Assembly: GCF_947259025.1 (NCBI RefSeq) | Contig: NZ_CAMYKO010000002.1 | Location: forward strand, 124,001-188,000 | Direction: 5' to 3' | From: an uncultured Methylophaga sp. | GTDB taxonomy: Bacteria > Pseudomonadota > Gammaproteobacteria > Nitrosococcales > Methylophagaceae | Length of the DNA: 64,000 nt | Shown here: positions 53,672-64,000 of the stretch, piece after piece | How the letters are laid out: every line of letters starts with the position of its first letter | Position numbering within the stretch: position 1 is the first letter of the stretch | The notes under the pieces: generated by a model | What the model was told of the DNA's origin: nothing | The model's input: the letters and a program-made list of their open reading frames with translations, nothing else | The model's database searches: none | Made by a program: the position numbers and the translations under genes

Positions 53672-55414
53672 ATGTCATTGCTCGGTCAATTGTCCACCAA
53701 GCTGGGTAAGAAACACATTGTTGCAGGGCCCCGCTTCAACCGTTGGTTGATTGCGCCAGCTGCACTCGCCATACATCTCTGTATCGGTTCTGTTTATGCC
53801 TGGAGTATTTTTAATCCGGCGTTAACCAAACATTTCGGTGTTGTCGCTGGATCAGCTGATGACTGGAGCTTCTCAGCAGTAGTATGGATTTTCTCTACCG
53901 CGATTGTATTTTTGGGCCTCGCCGCTGCTGTCGGCGGTAAATGGCTGGAAGAAGTGGGTCCCCGGGCGACAGGATTTCTGGCGGCATGCCTCTGGGGCGG
54001 TGGATTTCTGATAGGCAGTATCGGTATTGCCACCCATCAGCTCTGGCTCATTTATCTCGGGTATGGCGCCATTGGTGGTTGTGGACTGGGTCTGGCTTAT
54101 GTGACGCCGGTGAGTACGCTCATTCGCTGGTTCCCGGATCGGCGTGGCATGGCGACTGGTATTGCGATTATGGGGTTTGGTGGTGGTGCGATGATTGGGG
54201 CGCCGCTCAAAACCTACCTGCTCAGCTTCTATTACCAAGCACCGGAGTATCTCGGTAAGGTCAGTGACGTGAATCTTGTCACCGAAGCGGGCCGCCGCTA
54301 TGCCGAGGTGGCCGGACAGCAGCTGGAAGTTGTTATAGCTTCAGCTTCGGATATGCTGAAAGCACCGGTGCCGGGACCGGAAGGTGTTTATGTGGTTGGT
54401 ACCGGTGACACTGGCGCAACTGGGGTGTTTATCACGCTGGGTATTGTTTATCTTATTGTTATGACCATTGCTGCGTTCAGCTTCCGGGTACCAGCAAAAG
54501 ACTGGAAACCCGAAGGCTGGGAGCCCAAACCCGTTGAGAAAGGTAAGGGCAAAAACGCGCTTATTAGCGACAACCATGTACACATTGATCAGGCGCTCAG
54601 GACACCACAGTTTTATCAGCTTTGGCTCATGCTCTGCCTTAACGTAACCGCTGGTATCGGCGTGATCGGTGTCGCCAAAACCATGATCAGTGATATTTTC
54701 AGTCCCAATCTGCCATCTATCGTTGATGCCAGCTTTGCGGCTACTTATGTGCTGATGATCAGTGTTTTTAACATGTCAGGACGTTTTCTGTGGTCCTCAG
54801 CTTCTGACTATATCGGCCGTAAAAATACCTATCACTGCTTTTTTGTGCTGGGGGCGATTTTGTATATGTCGATTCCATTTATCGCTACCCAGGCTACAGT
54901 CAGTCCCGGCGTGACTGCACTGGTGATGTTTTACGCAGTGACAATGATTATTTTCACCATGTACGGTGGCGGTTTTGCGACGATTCCTGCTTATCTTGCC
55001 GATATCTTCGGCACCCTGCACGTTGGTGGCATCCATGGACGACTGTTAACCGCCTGGAGCACAGCCGGTATTCTGGGCCCATTTGCGATTACATATTTGC
55101 GTGAGCATTCAATGAACAAGGTCTTACACGAACTGGCATCCAAGGTGGATCCGGCCGCCTTTATGCAGAAGTTCGGTGACAGCGTCAGCAACCTGGATCA
55201 GTTGATTGCTGCTAAAACAGTAACGATTTCACAGTTGATGGAAATTGCACCTGCCGGCACGATGGATCCGACACCAAGCCTTTACAACACGACAATGTTT
55301 GCGATGGCTGGTTTGCTGATGATAGCGTTTCTGGCTAACCTGACTATGCGCCCTGTGCACGAGAAACATCATGTGCAGCATACTCATCCCGAACTCGCGA
55401 TGGATGTAAAATAA
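53672..55414 (+). CDS. OFA-family (oxalate/formate antiporter-like) MFS permease
   Basis: A 12-helix major facilitator of about 580 residues, longer than the usual 420-450. The N-terminal half has WLIAPAALAIHLCIGSVYAW and VSTLIRWFPDRRGMATGIAI, and GFGGGAMIGAPL; the C-terminal half carries GRFLWSSASDYIGRKNTYH and YGGGFATIPAYLADIFGTLH, all typical of the OFA family. Extra length comes from a loop after helix 6 (residues about 190-245) and a C-terminal insert. ATG 53672 is preferred over 53666, because GAGAGG lies 7 bases before it and only 1 base before the other. OFA members carry oxalate, formate or other monocarboxylates; the substrate is unknown. A small membrane gene starts 3 bases after its stop. 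Confidence 0.9.
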   Translation: MSLLGQLSTKLGKKHIVAGPRFNRWLIAPAALAIHLCIGSVYAWSIFNPALTKHFGVVAGSADDWSFSAVVWIFSTAIVFLGLAAAVGGKWLEEVGPRATGFLAACLWGGGFLIGSIGIATHQLWLIYLGYGAIGGCGLGLAYVTPVSTLIRWFPDRRGMATGIAIMGFGGGAMIGAPLKTYLLSFYYQAPEYLGKVSDVNLVTEAGRRYAEVAGQQLEVVIASASDMLKAPVPGPEGVYVVGTGDTGATGVFITLGIVYLIVMTIAAFSFRVPAKDWKPEGWEPKPVEKGKGKNALISDNHVHIDQALRTPQFYQLWLMLCLNVTAGIGVIGVAKTMISDIFSPNLPSIVDASFAATYVLMISVFNMSGRFLWSSASDYIGRKNTYHCFFVLGAILYMSIPFIATQATVSPGVTALVMFYAVTMIIFTMYGGGFATIPAYLADIFGTLHVGGIHGRLLTAWSTAGILGPFAITYLREHSMNKVLHELASKVDPAAFMQKFGDSVSNLDQLIAAKTVTISQLMEIAPAGTMDPTPSLYNTTMFAMAGLLMIAFLANLTMRPVHEKHHVQHTHPELAMDVK

Positions 55415-55417
55415 AGT

Positions 55418-55645
55418 TTGGACTATTTGCTGTTTAAGTTGCTCAAGATTGCGCTCATAGCTGCAGTATTAGTGGCCATTTTCTGCCTGGCAAGACAATC
55501 ATTGAGCTCCACTGTTAAGGGCTTTGCAGCATGGTATATCAGGGTCGCCAGACAATGTAACGGTGACATACTTTGGGGATTATTTGCGTTGCTGATTCTG
55601 GCGATAGTCGCCATCACTTTGGCAGATTATGCCAACTGGCTGTGA
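55418..55645 (+). CDS. Small two-helix membrane protein after the permease
   Basis: A 75-residue protein with two hydrophobic helices (LLKIALIAAVLVAIFCLA and ILWGLFALLILAIVAITLA) separated by a basic loop with one Cys. It starts at a TTG at 55418, 3 bases after the permease stop, with only a weak ribosome binding site. I do not recognise a family. Some OFA-type permeases have a short partner membrane protein, so it may be a subunit; that is inference. Convergent with aroE, 7 bases beyond. Confidence 0.55.
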   Translation: MDYLLFKLLKIALIAAVLVAIFCLARQSLSSTVKGFAAWYIRVARQCNGDILWGLFALLILAIVAITLADYANWL

Positions 55646-55652
55646 GTTGGCT

Positions 55653-56477
55653 TTAAGGTGTAGGGTTTCGAAGATGTTGAATCACTCTGCTGGTATCAGG
55701 TTTTATCCCCCGCCAGAGGCGAAACGCTTCCGCCGCCTGTTCGACCAGCATACCCAGACCATCAATCGATTTAGCGGCCTGATGCTGCTTCGCCCAGCCA
55801 ATAAAGGCCGTATCCTTATCGCTATACATCATGTCGTAGCAGGCGGCATTGTCGCTGAGCAGATCATCGGGTAGCGGCGGGACTTCGCCCTGCAGGCTGG
55901 CTGCGGTGGCATTGATCACCACATCGAATGGCGGTTTGATGTCTTCAAAGCCGCCACCACGAATATGACCCAGATCACTGAACAGGTCAGCCAGCGCGTG
56001 GGCTTTACTGGCGGTGCGGTTGGCGACAAACAGTTCAAGCGGTGAGTGATTCAACAGCGGTTCAATCACGCCCCGTGCCGCGCCGCCGGCACCCAGCAGC
56101 AAAATGCGTTTGCCGCGAAGTTCAATGCCGTTGTTGTCAGTCAGATCCCGACACAGACCGATACCGTCAGTGTTGTCGCCAAACATCGAGCCATCATCAT
56201 TAAACACCAGGGTATTAATGGCACCGGCCCGTTTGGCACGGGTTGACTGGTTTTGCACCAATTGCCAGGCCTGTTCCTTGAATGGCACAGTGATGTTGAT
56301 GCCTTTGAATTTGAGGATATCGCGCAGTTGGCCGAGGCTGCTTTCCAGTCCATCCTGTGGCACTTCAATCGCGGTATATTCCAGTTCCTGCTCGGTTTGT
56401 CTGGCAAATTCGCTATGGATCAGCGGTGATTTACTGTGGCTGATCGGGTTACCGATCACGGCATATTTATCGGACAT
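55653..56477 (-). CDS. aroE: Shikimate dehydrogenase
   Basis: AroE reduces 3-dehydroshikimate to shikimate with NADPH in aromatic amino acid synthesis. The 274-residue protein has the substrate-binding start YAVIGNPISHSKSPLIHSEF, the catalytic NITVPFKEQAWQLV region (conserved Lys), NTDGIGLCRDL, and the NADP fold ILLLGAGGAARGVIEPLLNH, with AFVANRTASKAHAL-type VANRTASKA as the NADPH-selective motif. It ends with DGLGMLVEQAAEAFRLWRG. It lies 5 bases after the hemB stop, in one unit with hemB. Confidence 0.96.
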   Translation of the reverse strand: MSDKYAVIGNPISHSKSPLIHSEFARQTEQELEYTAIEVPQDGLESSLGQLRDILKFKGINITVPFKEQAWQLVQNQSTRAKRAGAINTLVFNDDGSMFGDNTDGIGLCRDLTDNNGIELRGKRILLLGAGGAARGVIEPLLNHSPLELFVANRTASKAHALADLFSDLGHIRGGGFEDIKPPFDVVINATAASLQGEVPPLPDDLLSDNAACYDMMYSDKDTAFIGWAKQHQAAKSIDGLGMLVEQAAEAFRLWRGIKPDTSRVIQHLRNPTP

Positions 56478-56482
56478 AAAAT

Positions 56483-57508
<1,026 letters not shown>

Positions 57509-57513
57509 TTATT

Positions 57514-57528
57514 TGATAATGATTAACG
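57514..57528. promoter_or_regulatory. Fur-box-like sequence before hemB
   Basis: TGATAATGATTAACG matches the 15-base 7-1-7 Fur consensus TGATAATnATTATCA at 13 positions (13 of 19 against the 19-base form). It lies 15-29 bases upstream of the hemB ATG, where a bound repressor would block transcription. Fur control of heme genes is known in several bacteria. The match is by eye. Confidence 0.5.
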
Positions 57529-57572
57529 TATTAATGGTACCGTTGCCACTTGAGAATGTCATCGTTTAAGCG

Positions 57573-57602
57573 TGGACGAGACAGGCCAAGATGAGATAAA
57601 AT
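57573..57602 (+). promoter_or_regulatory. Candidate carAB promoter
   Basis: TGGACG at 57573 and TAAAAT at 57597 lie 18 bases apart, matching sigma-70 at 4 of 6 and 5 of 6 positions. A start near 57609 would make a leader of about 58 bases containing the hairpin at 57619. Confidence 0.4.
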
Positions 57603-57618
57603 TGCAAAGATTTTGTCT

Positions 57619-57651
57619 GGGATGAACGTCATGTTCGTCCCTTTATTATAT
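57619..57651 (+). promoter_or_regulatory. Hairpin plus T-rich tract in the carA leader, possible attenuator
   Basis: GGGATGAAC (57619-57627) pairs with GTTCGTCCC (57633-57641) with one G-T pair and loop GTCAT, followed by TTTATTATAT. The ribosome binding site GGAGG is only 4 bases beyond, at 57656. Shape resembles a terminator, so it may set read-through into carAB. No leader peptide was found. Confidence 0.4.
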
Positions 57652-57667
57652 CTGGTGGAGGTCTCCC

Positions 57668-58798
57668 TTGCGCACGAGTGCATTACTTGCTCTTGAAGAC
57701 GGCACGGTGTATCACGGCGAATCGATTGGCGCTGTTGGTCAATCGGTCGGTGAAGTCGTGTTTAATACGTCGATGACTGGCTATCAGGAAATCCTAACCG
57801 ATCCTTCCTACTGTCGTCAGATTGTGACTTTGACCTATCCGCATATCGGCAATGTCGGTGTCAATGCGGAAGATGAAGAGTCGGATAATGTTTTTGCGAG
57901 TGGCCTGATTATCCGCGACTTGTCGCCGGTGGTCAGTAACTGGCGCAGTGAAGAGTCGCTGGATGCCTACCTGAGCCGTCACAATGTGGTCGGCCTGGCC
58001 GGTATCGATACCCGCGCCCTGACGCGCCGCTTGCGCGAAAAAGGTGCGATGAAAGGCTGCATTATCGCCGGTGACAACATCGATGTGAATGCAGCGATTG
58101 AGGCAGCCAAAGGTTTTGAAGGTCTGAAAGGCATGGATCTGGCCAAAGTGGTCAGCACCAAGGAAAGCTACGAATGGACGGATGGCTGCTGGCATTTGGA
58201 TGGTTCCTCGCAAGCCGCCGAGCCCAAATACCATGTAGTGGCCTACGACTTCGGCGCCAAGAAAAACATCCTGCGCATGCTGGTGGAACGCGGCTGCAAA
58301 CTGACCGTGGTGCCGGCGCAGACGTCTGCCGAAGAGGTGCTGGCGCTGAATCCGGATGGCGTGTTCTTATCCAACGGTCCCGGCGATCCCGAGCCCTGTG
58401 ATTACGCGATTAAAGCGATTCAGACCTTGCTGGAAAAAGACATGCCGATATTCGGTATCTGCCTGGGTCACCAGTTGCTGGGCCTCGCCTGCGGTGCCAA
58501 CAGCGTCAAGATGAAGTTCGGCCATCACGGTGCCAACCATCCGGTGCAGGAACTGCTGGCCGGCCTGGTGATGATCACCAGTCAGAACCACGGCTTTGCG
58601 ATTGAAGAAGAAAGCCTGCCGGAGACGCTGGAAGCGACCCACCGCTCTTTGTTTGATGGCACCCTTCAGGGCATCCATCACACCAGCAAGCCGGCTTTCA
58701 GCTTCCAGGGTCACCCCGAAGCCAGCCCCGGCCCGCAAGACGCGGCGCCGCTTTTTGATCACTTTATCGATTTACTCGAACAAGCGACAGGTAAATAA
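57668..58798 (+). CDS. carA: Carbamoyl-phosphate synthase small subunit
   Basis: CarA is the glutamine-hydrolysing subunit that hands ammonia to CarB for arginine and pyrimidine synthesis. The 376-residue protein starts at a TTG preceded by GGAGG 7 bases upstream, giving [20 protein letters not shown]. The N-terminal domain has [20 protein letters not shown], and the class-I amidotransferase domain has [12 protein letters not shown], the nucleophile in [15 protein letters not shown], and the catalytic His/Glu in [15 protein letters not shown]. Normal length. carB begins 6 bases after its stop. Confidence 0.97.
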   Translation: MRTSALLALEDGTVYHGESIGAVGQSVGEVVFNTSMTGYQEILTDPSYCRQIVTLTYPHIGNVGVNAEDEESDNVFASGLIIRDLSPVVSNWRSEESLDAYLSRHNVVGLAGIDTRALTRRLREKGAMKGCIIAGDNIDVNAAIEAAKGFEGLKGMDLAKVVSTKESYEWTDGCWHLDGSSQAAEPKYHVVAYDFGAKKNILRMLVERGCKLTVVPAQTSAEEVLALNPDGVFLSNGPGDPEPCDYAIKAIQTLLEKDMPIFGICLGHQLLGLACGANSVKMKFGHHGANHPVQELLAGLVMITSQNHGFAIEEESLPETLEATHRSLFDGTLQGIHHTSKPAFSFQGHPEASPGPQDAAPLFDHFIDLLEQATGK

Positions 58799-58804
58799 CT
58801 TACG

Positions 58805-61800
58805 ATGGCGAAACGTACTGATATTCAAAGTATTCTGATTCTGGGCGCGGGTCCGATTGTGATCGGCCAGGCCTGCGAATTCGACTATTCCGGTGCTCAG
58901 GCATGTAAAGCCCTCAAAGAAGAAGGTTATCGTGTCATCCTGGTCAATTCGAACCCGGCCACCATCATGACCGACCCCAATATGGCCGATGCCACCTACA
59001 TCGAGCCGATTACCTGGCAGGCGGTACAGAAGGTCATTGAAGCCGAGCGTCCTGATGCGGTTCTGCCTACCATGGGTGGCCAGACGGCACTGAACTGTGC
59101 GCTGGATCTGGAGAAACACGGCGTGCTGGAACAGTTCGGCGTGGAGATGATTGGCGCTGACAGCGAAGCCATTAATAAAGCCGAAGATCGTGACCTGTTC
59201 CGTGCCGCTATGCACAAGATTGGTCTCGATATGCCCAAGTCTGACATCGCGCATACTTTGGATGAGGCACTGGCTGTTCAGGAAAAATTTGGTTTTCCGG
59301 TCATTATCCGTCCGTCATTCACTATGGGTGGCAGCGGCGGTGGTATTGCCTATAACAAAGAAGACTTCATTGATATCTGTCAGCGGGGGCTGTACCTGAG
59401 CCCGACCTCGGAACTGCTGATTGATGAGTCCATCATCGGCTGGAAAGAGTATGAGATGGAAGTGGTGCGTGATCGCAATGACAATGCGATTATCATCTGC
59501 TCTATCGAAAACTTCGATCCGATGGGTGTGCATACCGGTGACTCGATTACCGTCGCACCGGCACAGACCCTCACCGACAAAGAATACCAAATCATGCGTA
59601 ACGCCTCTCTGGCGGTACTGCGCGAGATTGGTGTCGAAACCGGTGGTTCGAATGTTCAGTTTGCGGTGCATCCAGACACCGGTCGACTGATCATCATTGA
59701 AATGAACCCACGGGTCTCACGTTCCTCGGCACTGGCTTCCAAAGCCACTGGCTTCCCGATTGCCAAGGTCGCTGCCAAACTGGCGGTGGGTTATACCCTG
59801 GATGAACTGCAGAATGAAATCACCGGTAATGCGACTCCGGCGTCATTCGAGCCGACCATCGACTACGTGGTCACCAAGGTGCCGCGCTTTACCTTTGAAA
59901 AATTCCCGCAGGCTGACAATCGCCTCAGCACCCAGATGAAATCCGTGGGTGAAGTCATGGCGATCGGTCGCAGCTTCCAGGAATCCCTGCAGAAAGCCCT
60001 GCGCGGCCTGGAGATCGACAAGGATGGTCTCAATGAAATCCTTGAGCCCAATGCCAAGGATGTTGAAGCCACGCTGCGTCGTGAACTGAGCCTGCCGGGC
60101 TCGGATCGTCTGTGGTATGTGGCCGATGCCTTCCGTCATGGTTTCAGCTTTGATGAGGTGCACAGACTGTCACATATCGATCCGTGGTTCCTGATTCAGG
60201 TTCAGGAGATCGTCGAGATTGAGCAGGATCTGAAAGAGCGTTCCCTGAACGATCTGGATCAGAACGAGATGTTCCGCCTCAAGCGCAAGGGTTTCGCTGA
60301 CTCGCGACTGGCCAAGCTTTTGCAGAAAACCGAAAAGCAGGTGCGTGAATACCGTCAGGCGATGAATGTTCGGCCTGTCTACAAACGCGTCGATACCTGT
60401 GCCGCTGAGTTTTCGACCAGCACTGCCTATATGTACTCAAGCTACGATATCGAGTGCGAAGCCAATACCAGTGACCGTGACAAGATCATGATCCTGGGCG
60501 GCGGTCCCAACCGTATCGGCCAGGGTATCGAGTTTGACTACTGCTGTGTGCATGCCGCACTGGCGCTGCGTGATGATGGTTTTGAAACCATTATGGTCAA
60601 TTGTAACCCGGAAACCGTCTCCACTGACTACGACACTTCTGATCGTCTCTACTTTGAATCATTGACGCTGGAAGACGTACTGGAAATCGTCGACCTGGAA
60701 AAACCCAAAGGTGTGATTGTCCAGTTCGGTGGTCAGACGCCGTTGAAGCTGGCCCGTGCTTTGGAAGCTAACGGTGTGCCCATTATCGGTACGTCGCCGG
60801 ATGCGATTGACCATGCCGAAGACCGTGAGCGCTTCCAGCAAATGGTCGACAAACTGGGCCTGCTGCAACCGCCAAACCGTCTGGCTCACTCAATTGATAA
60901 TGCGGTGAACCTGGCGGCGGAAATCGGCTATCCGCTGGTGGTGCGTCCGTCTTATGTACTCGGCGGCCGGGCAATGGAAATCGTCTACAACGAGGAAGAA
61001 CTGCAGCGTTATATGATGAACGCGGTGAAAGTCTCCAATGACTCACCGGTGTTGCTGGACCGCTTCCTGGATGATGCTATCGAAGTCGATGTCGATGCCA
61101 TTTGTGACGGCAAGAACGTGCTGATCGGCGGCATTATGGAACATATTGAACAGGCCGGTGTGCATTCGGGTGACTCGGCCTGTGCGATTCCGCCCTACAG
61201 CCTGAGTAATTCGGTACAGGACAAAATGCGTGAGCAGGTGCGTCAGATGGCGCTGGAACTGGGCGTAAAAGGCCTGATGAATACCCAGTTTGCCATCAAA
61301 GGCGAAGAAATCTTTATCCTGGAAGTGAACCCGCGTGCGTCACGGACCGTGCCGTATGTGTCGAAATCCATTGGTGTGCCGCTGGCGAAAGTCGCGGCCC
61401 GGGTGATGTCCGGTCGCTCGCTGGAAGATCAGGATGTCACCAAGGAAGTGATTCCGTCTTACTACTCGGTGAAAGAAGCCGTCTTCCCGTTCATCAAGTT
61501 CCAGAACGTGGATCCGATTCTCGGTCCGGAAATGAAGTCCACCGGTGAAGTGATGGGCGTGGGCCGCACTTTCGGTGAAGCGTTTGCCAAATCACAGCTG
61601 GCGGCATCCGTGGTTCTGCCGACACAGGGTAAGGCCTTTATTAGTGTCCGGGAGGCTGATAAAGTCAGCGTTATTGAAATTGCCAGAGACTTGGCTTCAC
61701 TGGGCTTCTCCCTGCTTGCAACCCGAGGTACTCAGAAAACACTGGCTGAGGCCGGTGTGGCTTGTGAGCCGGTCAACAAGGTGGCTGAAGGTCAGCCGCA

Positions 61801-62023
61801 CATTGTTGATATGATCAAAAACGACGAAATCGATCTGATCGTCAACACCACCGAAGGTCGTCAATCGGTTGCCGACTCGCGGGAGATTCGTCGTGCCGCC
61901 TTGCAGCACCAGGTCAATTACACCACGACCCTGGCCGCGGCGCGAGCCACCATACAAGCTCTCAATAGTGAAGACATTGTTTCTGTGAACAGACTGCAAT
62001 CTTTGCATGGAGAATTACGCTAA
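58805..62023 (+). CDS. carB: Carbamoyl-phosphate synthase large subunit
   Basis: CarB makes carbamoyl phosphate from bicarbonate, ammonia and two ATP. The 1072-residue protein has the two-fold repeat: first ATP-grasp half with [20 protein letters not shown] and [20 protein letters not shown], then second half with [20 protein letters not shown] and [22 protein letters not shown]-terminal MGS-like allosteric domain follows from about residue 937 ([29 protein letters not shown]). Full length, no defects. The greA start shares one base with its stop (TAATG). Confidence 0.97.
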   Translation: MAKRTDIQSILILGAGPIVIGQACEFDYSGAQACKALKEEGYRVILVNSNPATIMTDPNMADATYIEPITWQAVQKVIEAERPDAVLPTMGGQTALNCALDLEKHGVLEQFGVEMIGADSEAINKAEDRDLFRAAMHKIGLDMPKSDIAHTLDEALAVQEKFGFPVIIRPSFTMGGSGGGIAYNKEDFIDICQRGLYLSPTSELLIDESIIGWKEYEMEVVRDRNDNAIIICSIENFDPMGVHTGDSITVAPAQTLTDKEYQIMRNASLAVLREIGVETGGSNVQFAVHPDTGRLIIIEMNPRVSRSSALASKATGFPIAKVAAKLAVGYTLDELQNEITGNATPASFEPTIDYVVTKVPRFTFEKFPQADNRLSTQMKSVGEVMAIGRSFQESLQKALRGLEIDKDGLNEILEPNAKDVEATLRRELSLPGSDRLWYVADAFRHGFSFDEVHRLSHIDPWFLIQVQEIVEIEQDLKERSLNDLDQNEMFRLKRKGFADSRLAKLLQKTEKQVREYRQAMNVRPVYKRVDTCAAEFSTSTAYMYSSYDIECEANTSDRDKIMILGGGPNRIGQGIEFDYCCVHAALALRDDGFETIMVNCNPETVSTDYDTSDRLYFESLTLEDVLEIVDLEKPKGVIVQFGGQTPLKLARALEANGVPIIGTSPDAIDHAEDRERFQQMVDKLGLLQPPNRLAHSIDNAVNLAAEIGYPLVVRPSYVLGGRAMEIVYNEEELQRYMMNAVKVSNDSPVLLDRFLDDAIEVDVDAICDGKNVLIGGIMEHIEQAGVHSGDSACAIPPYSLSNSVQDKMREQVRQMALELGVKGLMNTQFAIKGEEIFILEVNPRASRTVPYVSKSIGVPLAKVAARVMSGRSLEDQDVTKEVIPSYYSVKEAVFPFIKFQNVDPILGPEMKSTGEVMGVGRTFGEAFAKSQLAASVVLPTQGKAFISVREADKVSVIEIARDLASLGFSLLATRGTQKTLAEAGVACEPVNKVAEGQPHIVDMIKNDEIDLIVNTTEGRQSVADSREIRRAALQHQVNYTTTLAAARATIQALNSEDIVSVNRLQSLHGELR

Positions 62024-62499
62024 TGGCAGTACCCATTACCTTGCGCGGTGCGGAAGCACTGAAGGACGAACTGAAACAGCTGAAAACCGTGGCCCGGCCC
62101 GAGGTTGTAGCGGCGATCGCGGAAGCCCGTGAACACGGCGATTTGAAAGAAAACGCCGAGTATCATGCGGCACGCGAGCAACAGAGCTTTATCGAAGGCC
62201 GTATCCAGGAGTTGGAAGGCACGCTGTCTGAGTCACAGATCATCGATCCGGCGACCTTGCCGCAGGATGGTCGGGTTGTGTTTGGTGTGACTGTGACCTT
62301 GCTCAATATTGATAACGATGCCGAGGTTCAATATCAGATAGTCGGTGACTATGAGTCTGATATTAAACTGAACCGGATTTCGGTGTCGTCACCGATTGCC
62401 CGTGCTTTGATCGGCAAGGAAATTGATGATGTGGTCACGGTGCAGGCGCCGGGCGGCAACATTGAATACGAAGTTGTTGAAATCACTTACCAGGGCTAA
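62023..62499 (+). CDS. greA: Transcription elongation factor GreA
   Basis: GreA rescues backtracked RNA polymerase by making it cut the transcript. The 158-residue protein has the N-terminal coiled coil ([20 protein letters not shown]), the acidic tip in [20 protein letters not shown] with conserved Asp and Glu, and the C-terminal FKBP-like domain ([30 protein letters not shown]). Exact family length. GGAGAA lies 9 bases before the ATG. Confidence 0.97.
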   Translation: MAVPITLRGAEALKDELKQLKTVARPEVVAAIAEAREHGDLKENAEYHAAREQQSFIEGRIQELEGTLSESQIIDPATLPQDGRVVFGVTVTLLNIDNDAEVQYQIVGDYESDIKLNRISVSSPIARALIGKEIDDVVTVQAPGGNIEYEVVEITYQG

Positions 62500-62507
62500 G
62501 CGAACTG

Positions 62508-62960
62508 ATGTTTTCCGGTTACAGCGGTGAACGGCTGATTTTAACGCTCTGGGTAGGCAGCTTATGGGCTATTGGCTATCTTGCCGTACCCATGGCCTTT
62601 GCTACTCTGGAGTTACAAGTTGCCGGCGCTTATGCCGGCAAACTGTTTTATGCGGTCAATATTCTGGGTGTGGTATCGGCCGTGATTTTGCTGATCAGCC
62701 GTTTATTTGTGTTCGGCCTGGCTCACTTTCATCGCTATTGGCGTAGTTGGATGTTGCTGTTGATGTTGGCGATCAGTCTGGCTTTTATTGGTTTTATCCA
62801 GCCGGAAATGCAGGCACTCAAGGCGCAGGGCGAGCAAAATGCTGCCCGCTTTGGAGATTGGCACAAACTCAGTGAAAACCTGTATCTGCTGCTCAGCCTG
62901 TTCGGTCTGATGCTGGTTCTGACCACGGATAAGCGTGCAGAAGCCGGAGGCGAAAGCTGA
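62508..62960 (+). CDS. DUF4149 membrane protein
   Basis: A 150-residue protein with four hydrophobic helices ([60 protein letters not shown] and [15 protein letters not shown]). The pattern [18 protein letters not shown] and [12 protein letters not shown] match DUF4149 proteins, which sit between greA/carB and rlmE in many gammaproteobacteria. The function is not known. Starts 8 bases after greA. Confidence 0.85.
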   Translation: MFSGYSGERLILTLWVGSLWAIGYLAVPMAFATLELQVAGAYAGKLFYAVNILGVVSAVILLISRLFVFGLAHFHRYWRSWMLLLMLAISLAFIGFIQPEMQALKAQGEQNAARFGDWHKLSENLYLLLSLFGLMLVLTTDKRAEAGGES

Positions 62961-62962
62961 TT

Positions 62963-63580
62963 ATGGCCAAGAGCAAATCCAGTCAGAACTGGCTCAAGGA
63001 ACACTTTGATGACCAGTATGTCAAAAAAGCCCAACAAGCCGGCCATCGCTCACGGGCGACCTTCAAGCTGGATGAAATCGACAAGAAAGACAAGTTGATC
63101 CGGCCCGGTATGAGCGTGGTTGATCTGGGCGCGGCTCCCGGTGGCTGGTCCGATTACGCGCTGAGCAAAGTCGGTGAAAAGGGCACCGTGGTGGCGCTGG
63201 ATATTCTACCGATGACGCCACTGACCGGTGTGCATTTTATTGAGGGGGACTTCCGCGAAGATGTGGTGCTGGAAGAACTCGAACAAATTCTGGACGGTCG
63301 ACAGATAGACCTTGTTTTATCGGATATGGCCCCCAATATGACAGGTGTAGGGTCGATTGATCAGCCCGCCAGTATGCATCTGGTGGAACTGGCCCTGGAT
63401 TTTGCCGTCACTAACCTGAGTAAACAGGGGAGTTTGCTGGTCAAAGTTTTCCAGGGCGAGGGCTTTGATGAATTTCTGAAGGCCATGCGTGACAGCTTTA
63501 ACAAAGTGGTCACCCGTAAACCGGACGCCTCGCGAGCCAGGAGTCGTGAAGTCTACCTGCTCGGGCGCGGCCTCAAATAG
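62963..63580 (+). CDS. rlmE: 23S rRNA U2552 2'-O-methyltransferase RlmE (FtsJ/RrmJ)
   Basis: RlmE methylates a uridine in the A-loop of 23S rRNA. The 205-residue enzyme has the SAM-binding motif [16 protein letters not shown] and the Lys-Asp-Lys-Glu catalytic set: [14 protein letters not shown] (Lys), [14 protein letters not shown] (Asp), [15 protein letters not shown] (Lys) and [10 protein letters not shown] (Glu). Length as E. coli. It is the gene before ftsH, the usual rrmJ-ftsH pair. ATG 62963 is 2 bases after the DUF4149 stop. Confidence 0.97.
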   Translation: MAKSKSSQNWLKEHFDDQYVKKAQQAGHRSRATFKLDEIDKKDKLIRPGMSVVDLGAAPGGWSDYALSKVGEKGTVVALDILPMTPLTGVHFIEGDFREDVVLEELEQILDGRQIDLVLSDMAPNMTGVGSIDQPASMHLVELALDFAVTNLSKQGSLLVKVFQGEGFDEFLKAMRDSFNKVVTRKPDASRARSREVYLLGRGLK

Positions 63581-63609
63581 TATATAGTGGTAACCAGAGG
63601 TACCAAACA

Positions 63610-64000
63610 TTGAATGACATGATGAAGAATATCGTTTTGTGGGTAGTCATCGCCGTCGTGCTGATGTCCGTGTTCAACAATTTCGGCCCGCAGAACTCAA
63701 CATCAAACGAGATGGATTACTCGACCTTTATTAGCAACGTCAAAAATGGCGGTGTGTCTAATGTCGAAATTCAGGGTCGAACCATCGAAGGTAAATTGAC
63801 CAACGGTGACAAGTTCACCACCTACAGCCCCGAATATGATCCGGGTCTGATTGGTGACCTGCTCGATAATGGTGTCTCCATCCAAGCCGAGCCGGTTGAG
63901 AAAACCAGCCTGCTGATGCAGATTTTCATTTCCTGGTTCCCGATGCTGCTGCTGATCGCCGTATGGATTTTCTTCATGCGTCAGATGCAGGGCGGTGGCG
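63610..64000 (+). CDS. ftsH: ATP-dependent zinc metalloprotease FtsH, 3' end cut by window
   Basis: FtsH is a membrane-bound AAA protease that removes damaged or unneeded proteins, including the heat-shock sigma factor and LpxC in enterobacteria. Only the first 130 codons are seen: an N-terminal membrane helix (NIVLWVVIAVVLMSVFNNFG), the periplasmic domain with MDYSTFISNVKNGGVSNVEI and the second helix LLMQIFISWFPMLLLIAVWI, ending in FFMRQMQGGG. I take TTG 63610 as the start, with AGAGG 8 bases before; it gives MNDMMKNIVLW, which lines up with E. coli MSDMAKNLILW. ATG codons at 63619 and 63622 are alternatives. The AAA and protease parts lie beyond the window. Confidence 0.95.
   Translation, partial: MNDMMKNIVLWVVIAVVLMSVFNNFGPQNSTSNEMDYSTFISNVKNGGVSNVEIQGRTIEGKLTNGDKFTTYSPEYDPGLIGDLLDNGVSIQAEPVEKTSLLMQIFISWFPMLLLIAVWIFFMRQMQGGG

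Overview
The window is core chromosome of a gammaproteobacterium with a single polar-type flagellum. Several gene neighbourhoods match those of well-studied Gammaproteobacteria: ubiI-ubiH-pepP-ygfB facing zapA-6S RNA, trxA facing rhlB, carAB-greA-(DUF4149)-rlmE-ftsH, and a Pseudomonas-like flagellar/chemotaxis cluster. Separate sugar-phosphate genes (pgl-glk, zwf) with glgA-ppc, and an OFA-type permease, would suit a marine methylotroph such as Methylophaga, but that genus guess is inference. I saw no tRNA, rRNA, CRISPR array, prophage or transposase.

Layout. 1-3.6 kb: a partial SIMPL-domain protein, the pgl-glk-apaG operon, and a membrane GYF_2/pentapeptide-repeat protein. 3.6-7.6 kb: fliK, an FlhB-like small protein and a GGDEF/EAL regulator. 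7.6-26.7 kb: a nearly gap-free minus-strand run of 23 genes that builds the flagellar export gate, switch and stators, sets flagellar number and place (FlhF, FleN, FliA), and encodes the chemotaxis pathway (CheY, Z, A, B, W). A -24/-12 type promoter sits just before fliL. 26.8-30.4 kb: psd and a P-type ATPase, ending in a terminator shared with convergent zwf. 30.4-36.3 kb: zwf, divergent glgA and ppc. 36.4-36.8 kb: a 435-bp element bounded by near-perfect 48-bp inverted repeats with further nested palindromes, the least explained piece of DNA here. 36.9-44.4 kb: a compact minus-strand series (PqiA-like, DEAD-box helicase, SMP-30-like protein, EamA transporter, DUF411 protein, an orphan 83-aa protein, an orphan TRAP binding protein, uvrD).

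44.6-48 kb: trxA and divergent rhlB, followed by two unrecognised genes and a DUF502 protein. 48-53.3 kb: ubiquinone hydroxylases, pepP, ygfB-like, then divergent ZapB-like gene, zapA and 6S RNA. 53.7-55.6 kb: an OFA-family permease with a small two-helix membrane protein. 55.6-57.5 kb: aroE and hemB, with a Fur-box-like sequence before hemB. 57.7-64 kb: carA-carB-greA-DUF4149-rlmE and the start of ftsH, with a hairpin in the carA leader.

Most genes are familiar. I did not find a clear, large, undescribed system. The best leads are the nested inverted-repeat element, several candidate regulatory sites, and a few small unknown proteins with tight gene neighbours. Starts were changed from the longest reading frame where a ribosome binding site or family alignment argued for it (cheY, fleN, glgA, ubiH, the permease, ftsH).
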